The notes: generated by a model from the sequence alone, not told the origin. 64,000 nt of DNA from Armillaria gallica (GCA_037576215.1 JBANDB010000005.1:930001-994000), one strand, 5' to 3'. Shown: positions 50,397-62,452, counted from the first letter of the stretch. Numbers and translations: made by a program.

Positions 50397-53300
50397 CTAA
50401 TCGGCTTCCTCATCACTAGAATCAGCACCTACAGACTCATCATCCTCCACAACAAATACCTCGGGCTCCTTATCCTATCGGGATGATTTCTCATTGAAAC
50501 GTTTCATAAGTTCCTTTCGAGGAATAACCCCGTCAATCTTTGACCATGAATTGAGGACCACATTTGCACGTGTTGATTCAGCTGAAAGATTATGATAACG
50601 CTTGCTGACTACCAAGCCACCATGGGAAAATACACGCTCGACATCAGTTGATGCAGCTGAAAGGACAAGATTAGCAATGGAAGAAACAGTATATCAATTG
50701 AGATCTCATATCTGGGGCTGACAGGAAGTCCAACGCCATACGGGCAAGTGCTCCTTCTGAGGTAATGATCTTTGTCTTAGACTTCGGCGACCATTTGTCC
50801 AGCTTGGCACTCCAGAATGCAATCGGATCACTGCAATCAAAGGTTGACGATTGGATATACACCTCAAACGCATCTTGATTGAGATTGCAACCAAAGTTGT
50901 CTACATCAGCGAAAGGATCGTCATTGACGTTCTAACCAGTATGCATGAAATCAGTGATGAAGAGGTGGTGAACTAACGAAGACAATTACCATTGAGTCCG
51001 AGGCCTTCTCGGTGATTGTAGGCTTGTAATACTTGACCCATGTCTCGTGGACAGAGTCTTCTGCAGTTTTGATCCAATCTGTCAGCCAATTTTGACTATG
51101 AAAGTAGTCTAGCTTGTAATGGGGATGCATGGCTAGGAGCACCAGAGTTAGATCAGAAGCAAGAAAGAAGAGAAGCGTACTCATTGCGGTCTTCCACATG
51201 ATAGACTCATCAGTTTTGGAATAGTATTTGTCGATGATAGCCAGCCCTCGTGCAACAGCTGCATGCACAACAGGCAGGATGTCACTGTTCTTGAGGCATT
51301 TTTCGAGCTCATGCATGAGGATGTCCATCATTAGGATCACCTCATGAAGAAGTGGGACACCTGACCGGGAGATATGGTTTGTGGCCTTAAGAAAGTTCTA
51401 GACAAGGAATCAGTCTCAACGTTGACATGACTGATGGCCAACTTACCACAAGAATGGGACTGAGCTGTTCCAGAACCTTCCATTCGATATCCATCAAGCA
51501 AAAATGCTTAAGTTGTTTTGTGGGTGGTCCCTTATTGTGGGCCATCGAGATGCAGAGCGAATCCAGTATGGGCCTGAGATATAGCCCATGGTCAATGACC
51601 ATGGATGTTGTGTTCCACCGAGTCACTACACGGTGAATCATCTTCAAATAGTTCATCTTTCTCTTCTTGCAAAGCTTCCGAAGATCTTTCTGTAGTGTGC
51701 TCTTGTGAAAGATTCGCTAGCTGAGTTTCAGAAGCTACAAAATTATCATTAGATGGACATCCTGGATACAGAAGAGGTGACGGACCTTTGTTAATGCAGA
51801 TACACCTACACGGATCTCTTTGTTTGTCAAAGCAACCACCTCAGGACGATCACTTGACTCTTCAATACAAGCTTCTTCTTCAGCATCTAATTCCTCCTGT
51901 AACTCTTCCAACGCCTCACGATCTTCATTGTCAAGCTCGTCATCCTCATCATCCTCATATTCATCTACATCACTCTCTGCCTTGGCATTGACCTCTTGGT
52001 TTGATCTTCGACCCAGTTGTTTGGCAGTGGCAGTGGCCTTGGGACGTCGCTTGACTTTGAACTGAGAAAGGATAGCCTGTAGCAAAGAATGAGACATTGT
52101 AGAATCTAGTGCGGACATGCATACCTTGACAACAAGATTCAGAATGTGAGCGAAACAGCGAATTTGAGTATGGTGACCAGTAATGATGGTGAACGACACC
52201 TCCTGGAAAAGAGTCTTGAGCTCATCGAGGGTTTTATTGTTGATAGAGGCATTGTCACTGGTCTCGCCAAGGATGAGTTCCTCCAGACCGTACTCTTTGA
52301 GGACTTCCATCACTTGCTCAGCAAGATAGGTTCCGGTGTGAGCTTTGTTCAATCTAATGCTACAATTAGTACGAGCACACGCATGGAAAAGAAAACATAC
52401 TCAATGAGATCCAGGGTCAGAACTTCAATCTGTCCCTCCCGGCACCAGACTAACACAACACCCAGGTAGTCGTGGTTATTCGGGGCTGCCCATGCATCGA
52501 AAGCTATGTGGAAATGCCCCTCATGCTCCTTCAATGTCTCCTTCAGTCGCTCCTTTGAAACCTCGAAGACCTCCTTGATATCCTGACCGAGAGTCTTGTC
52601 TGAATGGATGTGTACTCGAGGGTTGAGTAGGCGGTAGATTTTCTGAAGCCCAGGATCTTGGATCATATAGTTGGGTCGATGCGACTCGGTCATCCACTCG
52701 ACATGGAGCAAGCGAAGCTCTCCTACTGTCGATCCGCAACTGTTGCGACTGGGAGGCATTCGCTTTCATATCACAACGCTCCGCATGGTTCTTCAGATTT
52801 GTTGTACTGGTATCCTTCTTGGCACGAGTGTGAGTAGTGTCATGTCTACACAAGGGTGTGAGCACAACAAAACATCTAACAAGAAACCGGTTCCACAGAG
52901 ATGCCAGCTCACCTTTTGCATGTAAAGACATACTTCACCATGCCATCTTTGATTTTGATGGAGGGTGGGGAGTGGTAGTGTGTGTATACAGGTGATGTCC
53001 AGCTTGCCATGGCCTTTTCTGTCACTAAAATCAAAACAACAAGAGAAAGCAGAGGTAAAAGACGTACTGAGTGCCTGCTCATTCTCATCCATGTCTTCAG
53101 GTGCTTCGTCCTGAGGTACGGTCTCGTCATCACTCTCATCTCCTTCATCGTCAGTGGTATTGGTGGGTTTCTTGTTCCTCTTCTTGGTCTTCTTCTTCTT
53201 CTTCTTTGTTGTGTCGGTGGACTCATCAGCAGACGGCCCTGTGTCACACTTGCGCTTCTGAGTCGTCTTCGATGCCTTTGTTGTTTCACTCTCCTCAGAC

Positions 53301-53470
53301 TCGGAGGCATCGTCACGAACAGGTCGCCATGCCTTCCGTTTGTGCTGTGTTCCTTTTGGAGGCTGCGAAAAAGTGGAAGAAGATGTTGAGGCCACCTTCG
53401 AAGGTCTGATGGGGGGCATAGTAGGAGGAATCGGTGCCAGGTGGTGATGACTGCCAGAAATTGACTGCAT
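50397..53470 (-). pseudogene. hAT transposase with BED zinc finger
   Basis: Exon 1 starts at 53470 (or at the Met near 53419) with a Lys-rich acidic, probably disordered region. A BED-type finger follows, with VKYVFTCK spliced to RHDTTHTRAKKDTSTTNLKN (about 52785-52950) and a HAERCDM end. The catalytic core has the first Asp in FHIAFDAWAAPNNHDYLG (about 52455-52510), the second in GETSDNASINNKTLDEL (about 52215-52265), RCFAHILNLVVK (about 52125-52165) and RWNTTSMVIDHG (about 51590-51620). An acidic insertion lies at 51800-52010. The C-terminal dimerisation part is ASTDVERVFSHGGLVVSKRY with LNSWSKIDGVIPRKEL (50510-50660), and a TAG at 50397. One TAG interrupts the tail (KSSR*DKEPE, about 50480). 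The catalytic region seems otherwise open, so this is the least damaged transposase in the window. Exact exon borders were not all resolved. Confidence 0.8.
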
Positions 53471-54041
53471 TTATAGGGAACGACGTCGGTGGCATGGACT
53501 ATGTACACTGAGACAAAGGATACGATGAATACAAAAATGGGTACGCATGAAAACAAAGACATGCCATTGCAGTGCTCGGCAGTGTTGGCAGAGGACCACC
53601 CATTATTCCTCTAGGGAGGGATGGGGCAAAGATGAGAAGACGGGGAGAGAAAAAAGGTAATGGCTACCGATGAAACATCAAGCAACCAGTCCGACCCATT
53701 ATATCTCCCTCTTCCACATCTCGCAATGCCATCTCATTGCAGATGGCATCAGCGAGATCGGGAAGTGGCTGCCAACGAGGGAAGACACCAGCACATTCTA
53801 GGATATAAGCATAGAGGCTCTAGTGAAGAGGGAAGGAGGTCAGCAAAAAAAGGGTAAATAGTCAGTACACACACCTTGGACCCGTAGTCAAAAAACTCTT
53901 CAAATACAGCTTCGTTGAGGGGCACACAGTCGATATAATGGCACCATCATCATCGAGCGGACGAGCGACATATCAGCTGACCATGCCTTGAAACCGGGAT
54001 TACCGATCTGAGTAGCCGGGCCAGCTCAAAGCAAGTTATTC

Positions 54042-54491
54042 ATGGCATTCTCCTTGCACCTCGTTGATGACTACTCCAACACCCACCGCATGGACGTCCA
54101 GGAAAGGAACCGTCTGTGTGAAGAGTTGGACCGTTTGAAGCGGATTAAGCACGAGGACACACAGCAAAGTTTAGCTCATGAGCGAGAAGACGAAGAACAA
54201 TGTTTGGCTTTTGAAGAAGAGAACTGGAGCAGAGGGAGAGGCAGGATAAAGCAAGCGCGTGTGAGGAAGCATGACGAAAGCTGGCACATGAAGAAGAAGA
54301 CAACAAGGGAAGAGGGGGCAGAATGGGACAAAGAAACCGAGCGCGAGGAGGTGCAGAGAAAGTGGGATCATTGGCAGGAAGATGAACAGAGACAGCTGGT
54401 GCACAAAGAAGAGAACAAGATGAGGAAGGCAGAAAAGGAAAGAGAAGATCGAATAATCAAGCCCAGTGAAAAGTCGGTCAAGCCAGGTTGA
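54042..54491 (+). CDS. Highly charged coiled-coil ORF inside hAT element
   Basis: A 149-codon frame starts MAFSLHLVDDYSNTHRMDVQ and is then almost entirely Glu/Lys/Arg/Gln (HEREDEEQCLAFEEENWSRG, TEREEVQRKWDHWQEDEQRQ), predicting one long helix. It is divergent from the transposase gene. Its last 30 bases run into the small TIR element starting at 54462, so its present stop comes from that insertion. It may be a second hAT-encoded protein or a captured piece of a host gene. The low-complexity composition makes homology weak evidence either way. Confidence 0.35.
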   Translation: MAFSLHLVDDYSNTHRMDVQERNRLCEELDRLKRIKHEDTQQSLAHEREDEEQCLAFEEENWSRGRGRIKQARVRKHDESWHMKKKTTREEGAEWDKETEREEVQRKWDHWQEDEQRQLVHKEENKMRKAEKEREDRIIKPSEKSVKPG

Positions 54492-54903
54492 GCAAAATCA
54501 AGCCAAAGGGAAAAAGTCGACGGGGCTTTGTCACGCTTGCCGTGGCTTCGAAATGTGAACCTTTTTTCAGCCCGAATCGAGCCATTTCGAGCTGTATCGG
54601 TCAACCTCATCAAATTCCTTCAGGCTTGATTAGCCTCGATTTTATTCCCATTGACTATTATATACATATACAGTGTAACATGGCTGGATTCGATATTATT
54701 TTGCATTAGCATGTCGGCCGCAAACCGTTCAGATGAATGAGGCCATGAAGTTCTACAGAGATGGTGCACCGGTTATGGTGAGTGGATGAAGCTTGCGTTT
54801 AGTGCGTGTCGCCATGTGGCCATTTGATTTGGCTTGATCTCACTGTATAAGAATCTGTGCAGCTTGATTTAGCTCAGACTGGCTCGACGGTATTTTCACT
54901 GGG
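54462..54903. mobile_element. 442-bp TIR element (MITE), family CCCAGTSAAAA
   Basis: The left end CCCAGTGAAAAGTCGGTCAA and the complement of the right end CCCAGTGAAAATACCGTCGA match over about 30 bp with few changes. Flanks are AATCAAG (left) and AATCATT (right). No coding sequence is seen inside. A related element lies 14 bp to the right. Confidence 0.5.
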
Positions 54904-55090
54904 AATCATTAATCAAGCCCAGTCAAAAGTCTGCGGGCCTAGGTTGATGTCTATAGGTATGAGTCGATCCATAGACACCTGTAGGTATGTAGAGAGATTT
55001 ATGGAGTAATGCACTTGCCTGAGTTAACCCTCAGACTTGCATATGGTCATAATCTCGATTCGGCTTCGCAAAAATTGATTATAAGGGCGT

Positions 55091-56726
55091 TGACATGCTC
55101 TATGAGCGTTCACGCATGTAATTTTGCGATTTACAATAATAAGTACAGGCAACGGTGCTCAGATACTAAGGCAATGAGAAAAACAACAGAGTGCAGTGTT
55201 TATAATGCCAGTAAGGAAATTACCAGAGTAAAGCTGGGTGGAGCGCATGACTTAACCTGAGGATAGTACTAGAAAGGCTGTACTAGGTGTGAAGTCCCAA
55301 CGTTTGACACTAAGTGCTCTGACAGGGCACAGCACGCGCATGCTAAGAATAGCACAGAACACGCTTATGAGATAATTACAACTTCACGCAACATTGATCT
55401 ATGATGCGCAAGGCACAGCAGACCCGGAACCTAGAGCTCTAGGCTGTATGATGTCAGAACTCAAGTAAATCCGAAGTTTCTGACCTCGGCCGAAGCGCGC
55501 GAGGTCTAGACAAGAGACTTGTTGCCTTCACTACTACAAGAATTCCTTAAGAAAATATATTAAAGCGAAATAGAGTCGCACGCTAGGCTGCAACTCTGAG
55601 GAGATAGCAACCGACGTCAGTACACATGTGTTTAGCATTGTTAACCGACGTCGCAATGCTCAGAGACAGGATCTGGCCCCGAGCCAGGCTCCTGAGTCAG
55701 CGCCAAGTGATGGCATGCTAATGGCGACGTGCGCGGGATGCAGGCGAGGGAGCTCGGCAACTTAAATGATACTATATTTGGTGGTACAAATTTGTAGAAC
55801 GTAAAATAGATAAATAGCGCAGTATAATTGTAGCGTACAAGTTTCGGACCCCCGTTGTAGTTGCGCGCAAGCCTTCAGCTTGACGCTGTAGCTTCTGGAT
55901 CAGTTTGTAACTTCGAGTGAGAGAATAAACCTAGAATTGATATCATACCGAGTGAATTGAGTCGCATGCTAGGCATAGAAAGCTAACGCGGCGCTTGTGT
56001 GACTGTTGATTGGTTGGGTGACTTGCGCTCTAACCTGAGAAGAAGAGTATAGTGTCATTGAGGACGCGCTCTTGTGCTTTGAGGGTTTCTTGTGATGCGA
56101 GGCACTACAGGTGGCAGAGGTTCAAACCCTTTGGCTTGATTAGTGCTTGCTTGAGGGTATATATTTCCCAAGTGGCATAGGTTCAAACCCTGTGACTTGC
56201 AGACGGTGTTTTATAAGGTTTTCTGTGTCTCTGAATCGCATAGGTTAGAACCCTGTGGATCTACAATCGGTTTGGAAGCTTGAGCATGTAGGTTTGACCC
56301 TGTGGCTTTAGTGGAAGGTTTTGTGAAGTGTTTCTGCTTGGAGCGCGAAGCTTTGAGTCATGCGTTGGGTGTTTTAAGTCATTTGAGGTCATTTTGTGTG
56401 TCGCTCTAGACTTAGTGAGGGTTTTGTGGACGTCTCTCGATGTTGCGTGTACTGTACTACACCTTGCCTTGAGGCCCAGCGACAAACTGTCGCTCCTCTT
56501 GTTATTAAAAGCCTTTGGACTTAGAGAAATCCAGATACTAGACGCATGCTATTGCTATACGTTTGTATCCTATATTCTGAGAGTTGCCTTGCCTTGTTTC
56601 TATCTGCTTCTATCGCATCAGAATCCCCCACGAACTTGAGGGTTTGTGTGTGTAGTGTTGGGTGTGGGTGTGATCAGTGTCTTCAACGCTGTTGCATTTC
56701 TAGCTTGCGCGCACAGAGTCTCTTCA
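55091..56726 (+). mobile_element. Solo LTR-like repeat C, TSD GCGT/GTGT
   Basis: Third copy, 1636 bp, from TGACATGCTC to GTCTCTTCA. It is flanked by GCGT (55087-55090) and GTGT (56727-56730), again a 4-bp duplication differing at one CpG. It is the most diverged of the three, with a degraded TATA region (TATTAAAAG) and four B-box-like units. It is inserted into the second CCCAGTSAAAA element, making it the youngest insertion of this nest by position. Confidence 0.75.
56119..56300 (+). repeat. B-box-like array in LTR C, 4 copies
   Basis: GGTTCAAACCC lies at 56119 and 56180, GGTTAGAACCC at 56243 and GGTTTGACCC at 56291. Spacing is 61, 63 and 48 bp, matching the last units of LTR A; the final two motifs are degenerate. 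Confidence 0.65.
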
Positions 56727-59346
56727 GTGTGTTGGAAAATTTCTGGGTGCCAGGGCAGGCAGTAAGTTGTTGCATCCACCCAAGTAGCTAATCCGAATAG
56801 TAAGACACCGGCTAAATCCGAACGCTCTCTCCCTCTTACCACCATGACTGCCGCGGTCCGATACCTTGCTATTCGTGCCTACTGCATATCTCCCTGCCAT
56901 TCCTTCTGCCTATTGTCGTTTGTCTCAGCGATTCTGGTCCTGCTCCCAGCACTCTGTGTTTGTCGTGACATCGTTGATCTCGCCATTGCGCCTAGGCCTT
57001 GGAAGGATACCAAAGAGACCGCATATAACCAGGGTTTGCTACTCGCAAAGGATAGCGATGAGCGAGCGTAGTGGATACTGTCTTTGTCTCTGGCAAAGGT
57101 GAGTTTGCCAGGTGGCCAGTGGCCTTCACTTTGATGTCGTCTTAGTCTTATTGCAGCCTACAAAGTCCAAACCCTTTTGTGCTGGTGTAATACACACCTC
57201 GATGTCATGGTATGTCCTTATTCCTTCATCAAATATTCCCACTTAGCTCAGGGATGTCCTCAGTGCGCCTGGAGAATTCTGAAGATTTCAATGCATTTGA
57301 CATGTACCATGATCATTGCCGGATACTAGGATACTGAAGATGGTACATCTATCTTTATTCCCTCGCTTTGACTTTGTGCTGAGTACCATCTGATACTAGA
57401 ATCGATGGGCAGTGCGGGATTAGAACTGCAGCGATGGGCGAGGCGTGCTGGACAGGTGGGGATGTATACCGGGTTAAGTATATATCCACTGGTATCATTA
57501 GCAGTAGGGTGTATGGGTATCTATAGGTACTCATCGATATCAATATACGGCTCTCCACAGACGTCGACTGCTACCTATGAAGTAAATATAGAATGGGCCA
57601 TTCTTAGCTGCTGACAGGTACCCATAGATTTATCGACTGATATATGTGGTAATTGACTCATGTCCACAGACTTTTGACTGGGAATCAAGGCTCGAGAGAA
57701 CCTTGTTGTGTGCAGAGAACAGACCATCCAGGCGAAGGAGGATGTGATGCGGGCAAGGTGGCTAGCATGCCAGGCTCTACCTCCCACTGCTCTGAAGCTG
57801 TGTCTTAACCTCAACCTCAAGGTCGAAATCACTATCCAGGCCAAGGTCAATGGCGAGTCAATGACATCACCCTCTCCCTCCTGTCAGTGGATCCCACATT
57901 CTTCTGACGAATTTGGCAAATCTAGGGAATCGAATCCCATGGCGAAGTAATGACTTTGTCCGTTAGGCCTTCCTTCTGCACAAGAAAAAATGCCAGCAAT
58001 GCTTCGCTGCATGGTTCTGACCATCTGAAGGTGATAGAGCATGATTTTCGACACGTAGTGAATGAACTTGTCGTACTCAAGTGTTCAGTGTGCCAGCACG
58101 AGGCCAATCTCTTCGTCTCGTCACTGAGTATTGCGATAATTCAGATGACACAAAGCAGTCTTCGAAAGAAGAGGTTGAGACCAAGGAAGACGAGTTTTAA
58201 CTACTTTTTCGCAATACAATGCATTGTTCTGGGTTTAAAAAAAACAAGTGACAAACAAACCTGTATATTATATGAGTACTTGCTGCCTGCATGAACATAC
58301 TCATGACTCGTGTGACACTCGAGTGCGACGAGTGTTGGGGTACTCATGGATGATCACTTGATGGATACGAGTGCCGGATGACCCATGGGTACAGGCTTCG
58401 CATCTGACACTCGTGACGAACTCTAATTCACGGGCTGAATCACTGCTAATCAGAGGGGGGTCTGGGGGGGCGAAGTCCCCGGGAAGCCAATGCTAATTGG
58501 CACTAATTAGCCCATGAATCAGCCTCTAATCAGCTGCGAATCAGCAAGGTGACCAGCCAGAGACAACCACCCAGAACATCTGGATTCTTCTTGCCTCCAA
58601 TTGGGTCATTTGCTTTTGTTAAACCCGAAGCCTAAATATTCGTTAGGTGGGCGCTGGGAATGGTGGCGAGCTTTTCCTGCCCATAGTGAAGACTTGTCCA
58701 GGTCTGGGGTCATGGGGTGGGGACTGTTTATGGCAACACAAATGGATTCAACAGAATGGTGGGTCATGAAAACTAGAATAAACATCCTCCTGCTCCGACA
58801 CTAGAATTTGTTGTCAGAAAGTTATAAGTCATGCTGAATATACAGATATCCAAATTCTATCTGATTCACTCTGATTCGCACCGTAAAATTGACTCTGTCC
58901 GATCCCTCTGCAGATTAGCTGCAAAGTAGCGCTAATTAGCAGGTGCTGATTAGCCTGTGCAAATCAGACTTGGCTAATCAGCACCACACTAGCTTCCGTT
59001 TGGCCCTGCACTGCTTTCTGGCAGTGAGAGAGTATGCCCCCTATGTGGTATGTGGCATGGGACTGATTGTTGCTTGTGGCCGCTGACCTTCTATCCTTTT
59101 CAGGCAGCCAAGCCCTTACATCACTTCTCTATGGCCATGCTCTAAATCTCATCGTTCTTCTCTTGTTCATGCTCCAGGAGATGAGGAAGTCAATATACAC
59201 GTTAATATGGACTTGTTCGCCCACTGATGTGCTTGGTAACGGCGAGTGGCAAATGGACTAGAGGCTGGCAATGAACACCAACAACACTAAACCAATCACT
59301 AACTCTACACTTATCACCAATGTATTGAATTCAGGTGTTTCAAGTA

Positions 59347-60593
59347 TGATAGAAGCACTCTGCAGACTTCAATAATCAAGGAAAGTTGTTTAAAGACATT
59401 TTATTTCATTACTAGTGAGCTATACAAGTGTACTACTCGCACTAGTGGGGTTGGTAAGACACAATTGGATGAATAGTGACTCGACTTGAGCTACTGCGCT
59501 TGCTCTGACTAGGACTGCTTCAAACTAGTGGCTCTCTTGGCCCTATAATGTCTTACAAGTGAATAAACACTTGACTAGTCGCTTTCTAGGCAGACTAGTG
59601 GCGCTCTTGGCCTAAGAATAATACTTTAAACTTTGAGAACTTGCTTGAACTAACTTCGAAACACTCTTGGCCTTTGCAGGACACAAAAGATTGCTCTAAG
59701 ACACTTCTATTCACTCAATGCTATGGGTAACTTAGCGACTAGTAGCCACTTCATCAAGGTTAAGCACAAAAGCCTTTAATTGGGGCACTAGATACTGACT
59801 AGTAGGTCACAATTGCAGGGATGGCTTGCCTCAGCCGCTCGTGTGCCTACTCTACTACTTATATACTGACAAACAAGGTACGATCGAGATATAAATAACT
59901 GACTAGAGGGGTATTATTGATAAGGATTTCTTGGCTAGTCACGAATAATGGTGAATAATCACGCAATAGTCGGTCTAGAAACAGTTGCTTGCTGACTAGT
60001 GAGCCTAGGAGCTCCACTAGCAGTTGTATTCCGTGTCCTGGGCCCAGCGATGCTCCACTAGTGCCAAGGATAAATGACTAAACAGGTGAGCATGCCTGTA
60101 ACAGCTGTCGATCATGATCGAAGGCGCAGCCCGGCTATACTAGTACCGATCGCAATGGATCTGTATCGCGCTTAGTCAAATTTGCCTCAAGGTTAATATG
60201 TTGCTAATTCATTTCTAAGTCCTGTTTTGAGATTGCTGTGTAACTAGTTAACCTGACTTAGGTGTTTATGCCCAGATCGGTTCGCTAGTGACCGAACTTC
60301 ACGAGATTTGTGTCCTCTGCTTCTTGTTTGGTGCACTAGTCACATTACTTGTCCACTAGTGGCTGTATTCACTTAGCCCTGTTAGCATTCAAGTCACTAG
60401 TACAACTGGCTGGTAGATTTAACCCACTAGTGGTATCGCATCTAAGTCCTGGCTCTACTAGTCGCATACTAGTCTAACTATCAGCTCAAAGCCTCAGCTA
60501 TAGTCCTCTAAGTATCACTAATGTAAGATAGATATGCAATAGTATTATTATAAAATCGCAAAATCTAGGTGTGAACGTGTAGACGGCGTATCA
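59347..60593 (-). mobile_element. LTR-like repeat D with CTAGT array, boundaries tentative
   Basis: The reverse strand begins TGATACGCCGTCTACACG. It then matches the start of LTR C in style (CGTTCAC..., TTTTGCGATTT, ACAATAATA), suggesting a related but distinct LTR family. About twenty CTAGT words, many as GACTAGTGGC, are scattered from 59410 to 60470 where the other LTRs have B-box motifs. TGATAGAAGCACTCTG at 59347 resembles the complement of the LTR end TGAAGAGACTCTG. No matching target duplication was found, so the ends are uncertain. Confidence 0.45.
59868..59875 (-). promoter_or_regulatory. Possible TATA box of LTR-like D
   Basis: CTTATATA on the plus strand gives TATATAAG on the element strand, in a position comparable to the TATA boxes of LTRs A and B. 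Confidence 0.35.
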
Positions 60594-61839
60594 CCACTGG
60601 TGCACTTTGATACTCGAAGTCAAGGAGAAATTGCCTACGGATGTCAGGTTTAAAAGTTATTTCCCAAACCATTCTCAGAACAAGCCTATGAGCATGAATG
60701 TCGGTACTTCCATACTTCAAGTTGACAATGGCTTACTGGCATGTAGATGCTTCAATACACATCCCAGATGTATGGATTTGTAGCAATGTACAAGAGTGTT
60801 TGCTGACCTTCATTAAAGTTGTTCATATTTTATGCAGATGACAATGTGATTGCTAGTATGTTCAGGCATGGACTATATAGTGGTAGGTCCTACCTGCAAC
60901 GATCATCCAGAGTATCATGCACATATTATGGAACCCTTGTTGGTAAGACTTTGTGCCAGTGGACCACATTATACTGATTTTGCTCATGCCTGTTGAAGCG
61001 CATTCAACTATCCCCACGCTTTTTCTGTCACCTGCGTCACATCAGAATCTATCATTGAGTGATCAATGAGTGATGTGATATGTGAATCCTGCCTTACTTC
61101 TCTTTTTGCTGCTGGTGTAGACCGTAGCACTTAGTTAGGGGTGGTTTGCAACCACACCTCCACTGGTACTGTTAACGTCTCTGGCTGTCCATCCATTGGT
61201 GTGTGATACACTATTTGCTGCTGCTGCAATATGTAGTTTTGAGTGTGACATGCCTGTCTATGAATCTTGCTGTTACTGTGTATCAACATCCCACAAGCAA
61301 TGAAGTTACATATTTTGGGGAAAGTGGATGCACAATAAGGCATGAGCGGAGTGAATCAGGTATGACGCCCACACAGAGGTAGGTGTTTCTTTCTTCATAT
61401 CTGCTGAACTGACAGACCCTCCACAGCCACAAAGTCCACATGGACATCTGTGCAAGACTCACCATGTGAACGGTATGTACCTACTAAGATGTTCATCGTC
61501 CCCTGTCACTGGAACTCCTGTCTTTTCCAGTTACTAAGAGTTCACAGATATACAGTACATGACTATTTCCAAGCATACGAACCTGTATTGCAGTTGTCAT
61601 GCAATTTAGTGCAATTGGTGGATGTGAAGGTTAAGGAGGTACAGGGAAAGGCTGTGGTGCAGGTGACTGTCGACATTGACAATTTGGAAGTGAGCAAGAC
61701 CCTGTCTCACTGGGTGCCATGAGTCATGACCAGACCAAGGACTGGACAGACCGGGCGCTGGTCACTCCTTGGCTCAAGTCTCTGTACTGGACATCTTTGG
61801 AGATGCTGAAGAATTGAACAATGCAGGGTTAGATGTGAA
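60594..61839. other. No recognisable gene
   Basis: Short frames only. A plus-strand stretch at 61570-61720 reads VDVKVKEVQGKAVVQVTVDI and may be an exon of the gene remnant that follows, but the join is unclear. Confidence 0.3.
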
Positions 61840-62452
61840 ATGTTAGAGATGAAATACAAGGTGCATTTCCAATACCAAAACATTATTGTTGCTCATATCT
61901 TGCTATCAGAAAAGTCCCCTCAAATCCTGTCTTCAGCACCAGCGCAAGGTCAACTTCTGTCGTCTCACAGGATGCTTCGACCTCATCTTCCAAATGTTGT
62001 GAAATATTCACACCAGCTGCATTCAATCGATCTTCCTGACTCAGATTCCCTACAACATCACCTGGATGCACAATTCACTCTGCTCAACAATTGAGCTCGA
62101 ACTATGGCAAGAGGCATTTGCTGAGGACATCCGCAACCTGTTGACAACGGTCAAGAAAGCACTGCATCCTGCTATGATGGCGAACTTTTATGAAAAGCTG
62201 ACTGAAACCTTCTCATCAGCGATATGCCCTCTACCATTGTGGCATGAGCCAGATATTATGCCCTTCTTAATACAAGCATTCGGAGATAAACTGGACAAGG
62301 ACCTCACTGGACAGGTGTTGGTGAGTGGCCTTGCTGTTCCCATGGACCGGTGTACTGAGGAGCAGGATGAGGTGAAGGGAATGCCTAATTGGCTCACTGC
62401 TCTTCTGAGTCTCACCAACATGCTAACACAGGCAGGTTGCTCAAAGACATAG
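61840..62452 (+). pseudogene. Unrecognised gene remnant, frameshifted
   Basis: Two overlapping plus frames join by a frameshift near 62085. The first has LLSSHRMLRPHLPNVVKYSH and LPDSDSLQHHLDAQFTLLNN. The second has LELWQEAFAEDIRNLLTTVK, ALHPAMMANFYEKLTETF, CPLPLWHEPDIMPFLIQAFG and MPNWLTALLSLTNML. The helical, protein-like content is convincing and the join keeps a plausible sequence, but I do not know the family. It may continue in 62757-63530. Confidence 0.4.

Larger units (their letters stand above)
54918..57682. mobile_element. Second CCCAGTSAAAA TIR element, split by LTR C
   Basis: The ends CCCAGTCAAAAGTCTGCGG (54918) and CCACAGACTTTTGACTGGG (to 57682) are inverted repeats of 19 bp with one difference. 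Both sides are flanked by AATCAAG (54911-54917 and 57683-57689). Without solo LTR C the element is about 1.13 kb. The plus frame 56844-57071 inside has one hydrophobic segment but no recognisable function. Confidence 0.55.
50142..58425 (-). mobile_element. hAT transposon with intact ends, TSD ATTCACGG
   Basis: The 8284-bp element has 18-bp TIRs TAGAGTTCATCACGAGTG (left) and TAGAGTTCGTCACGAGTG (complement of right), differing at one CpG. A perfect 8-bp target duplication ATTCACGG lies at 50134-50141 and 58426-58433. Subterminal DNA on both sides (50150-50345 and 58270-58420) is packed with ACTCG, GAGTAC and CTCGAGT words, the usual arrangement of hAT transposase-binding sites. It encodes a transposase at 50397-53470 (minus) and has itself been invaded by two smaller TIR elements and solo LTR C. 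Confidence 0.9.
50063..58991. mobile_element. Outer short hAT-like TIR element, split by the hAT insertion
   Basis: The left end TAGTGTGGCACTGATTAG (50063) and the complement of the right end (TAGTGTGGTGCTGATTAG, ending 58991) are inverted repeats. They are flanked by GCTTCCAT (50055-50062) and GCTTCCGT (58992-58999), an 8-bp duplication differing at one CpG. Removing the inner hAT element and one target copy leaves about 637 bp without coding sequence, rich in GATTAGC/GCTAATCA words. An 8-bp duplication and short TIRs suggest a non-autonomous hAT element. Confidence 0.65.

Noticed and set aside
52982..53409. Plus-strand frames of 112-135 codons opposite the hAT exon 1
   Set aside because: Shadows of the Lys/Glu-rich minus-strand exon; they translate to Leu/Ser runs.
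16161..56726. LTRs A and C as the two ends of one giant retroelement
   Set aside because: Each has its own matching 4-bp duplication, they are 37 kb apart with unrelated content between, and B lies reversed between them. They are separate insertions.
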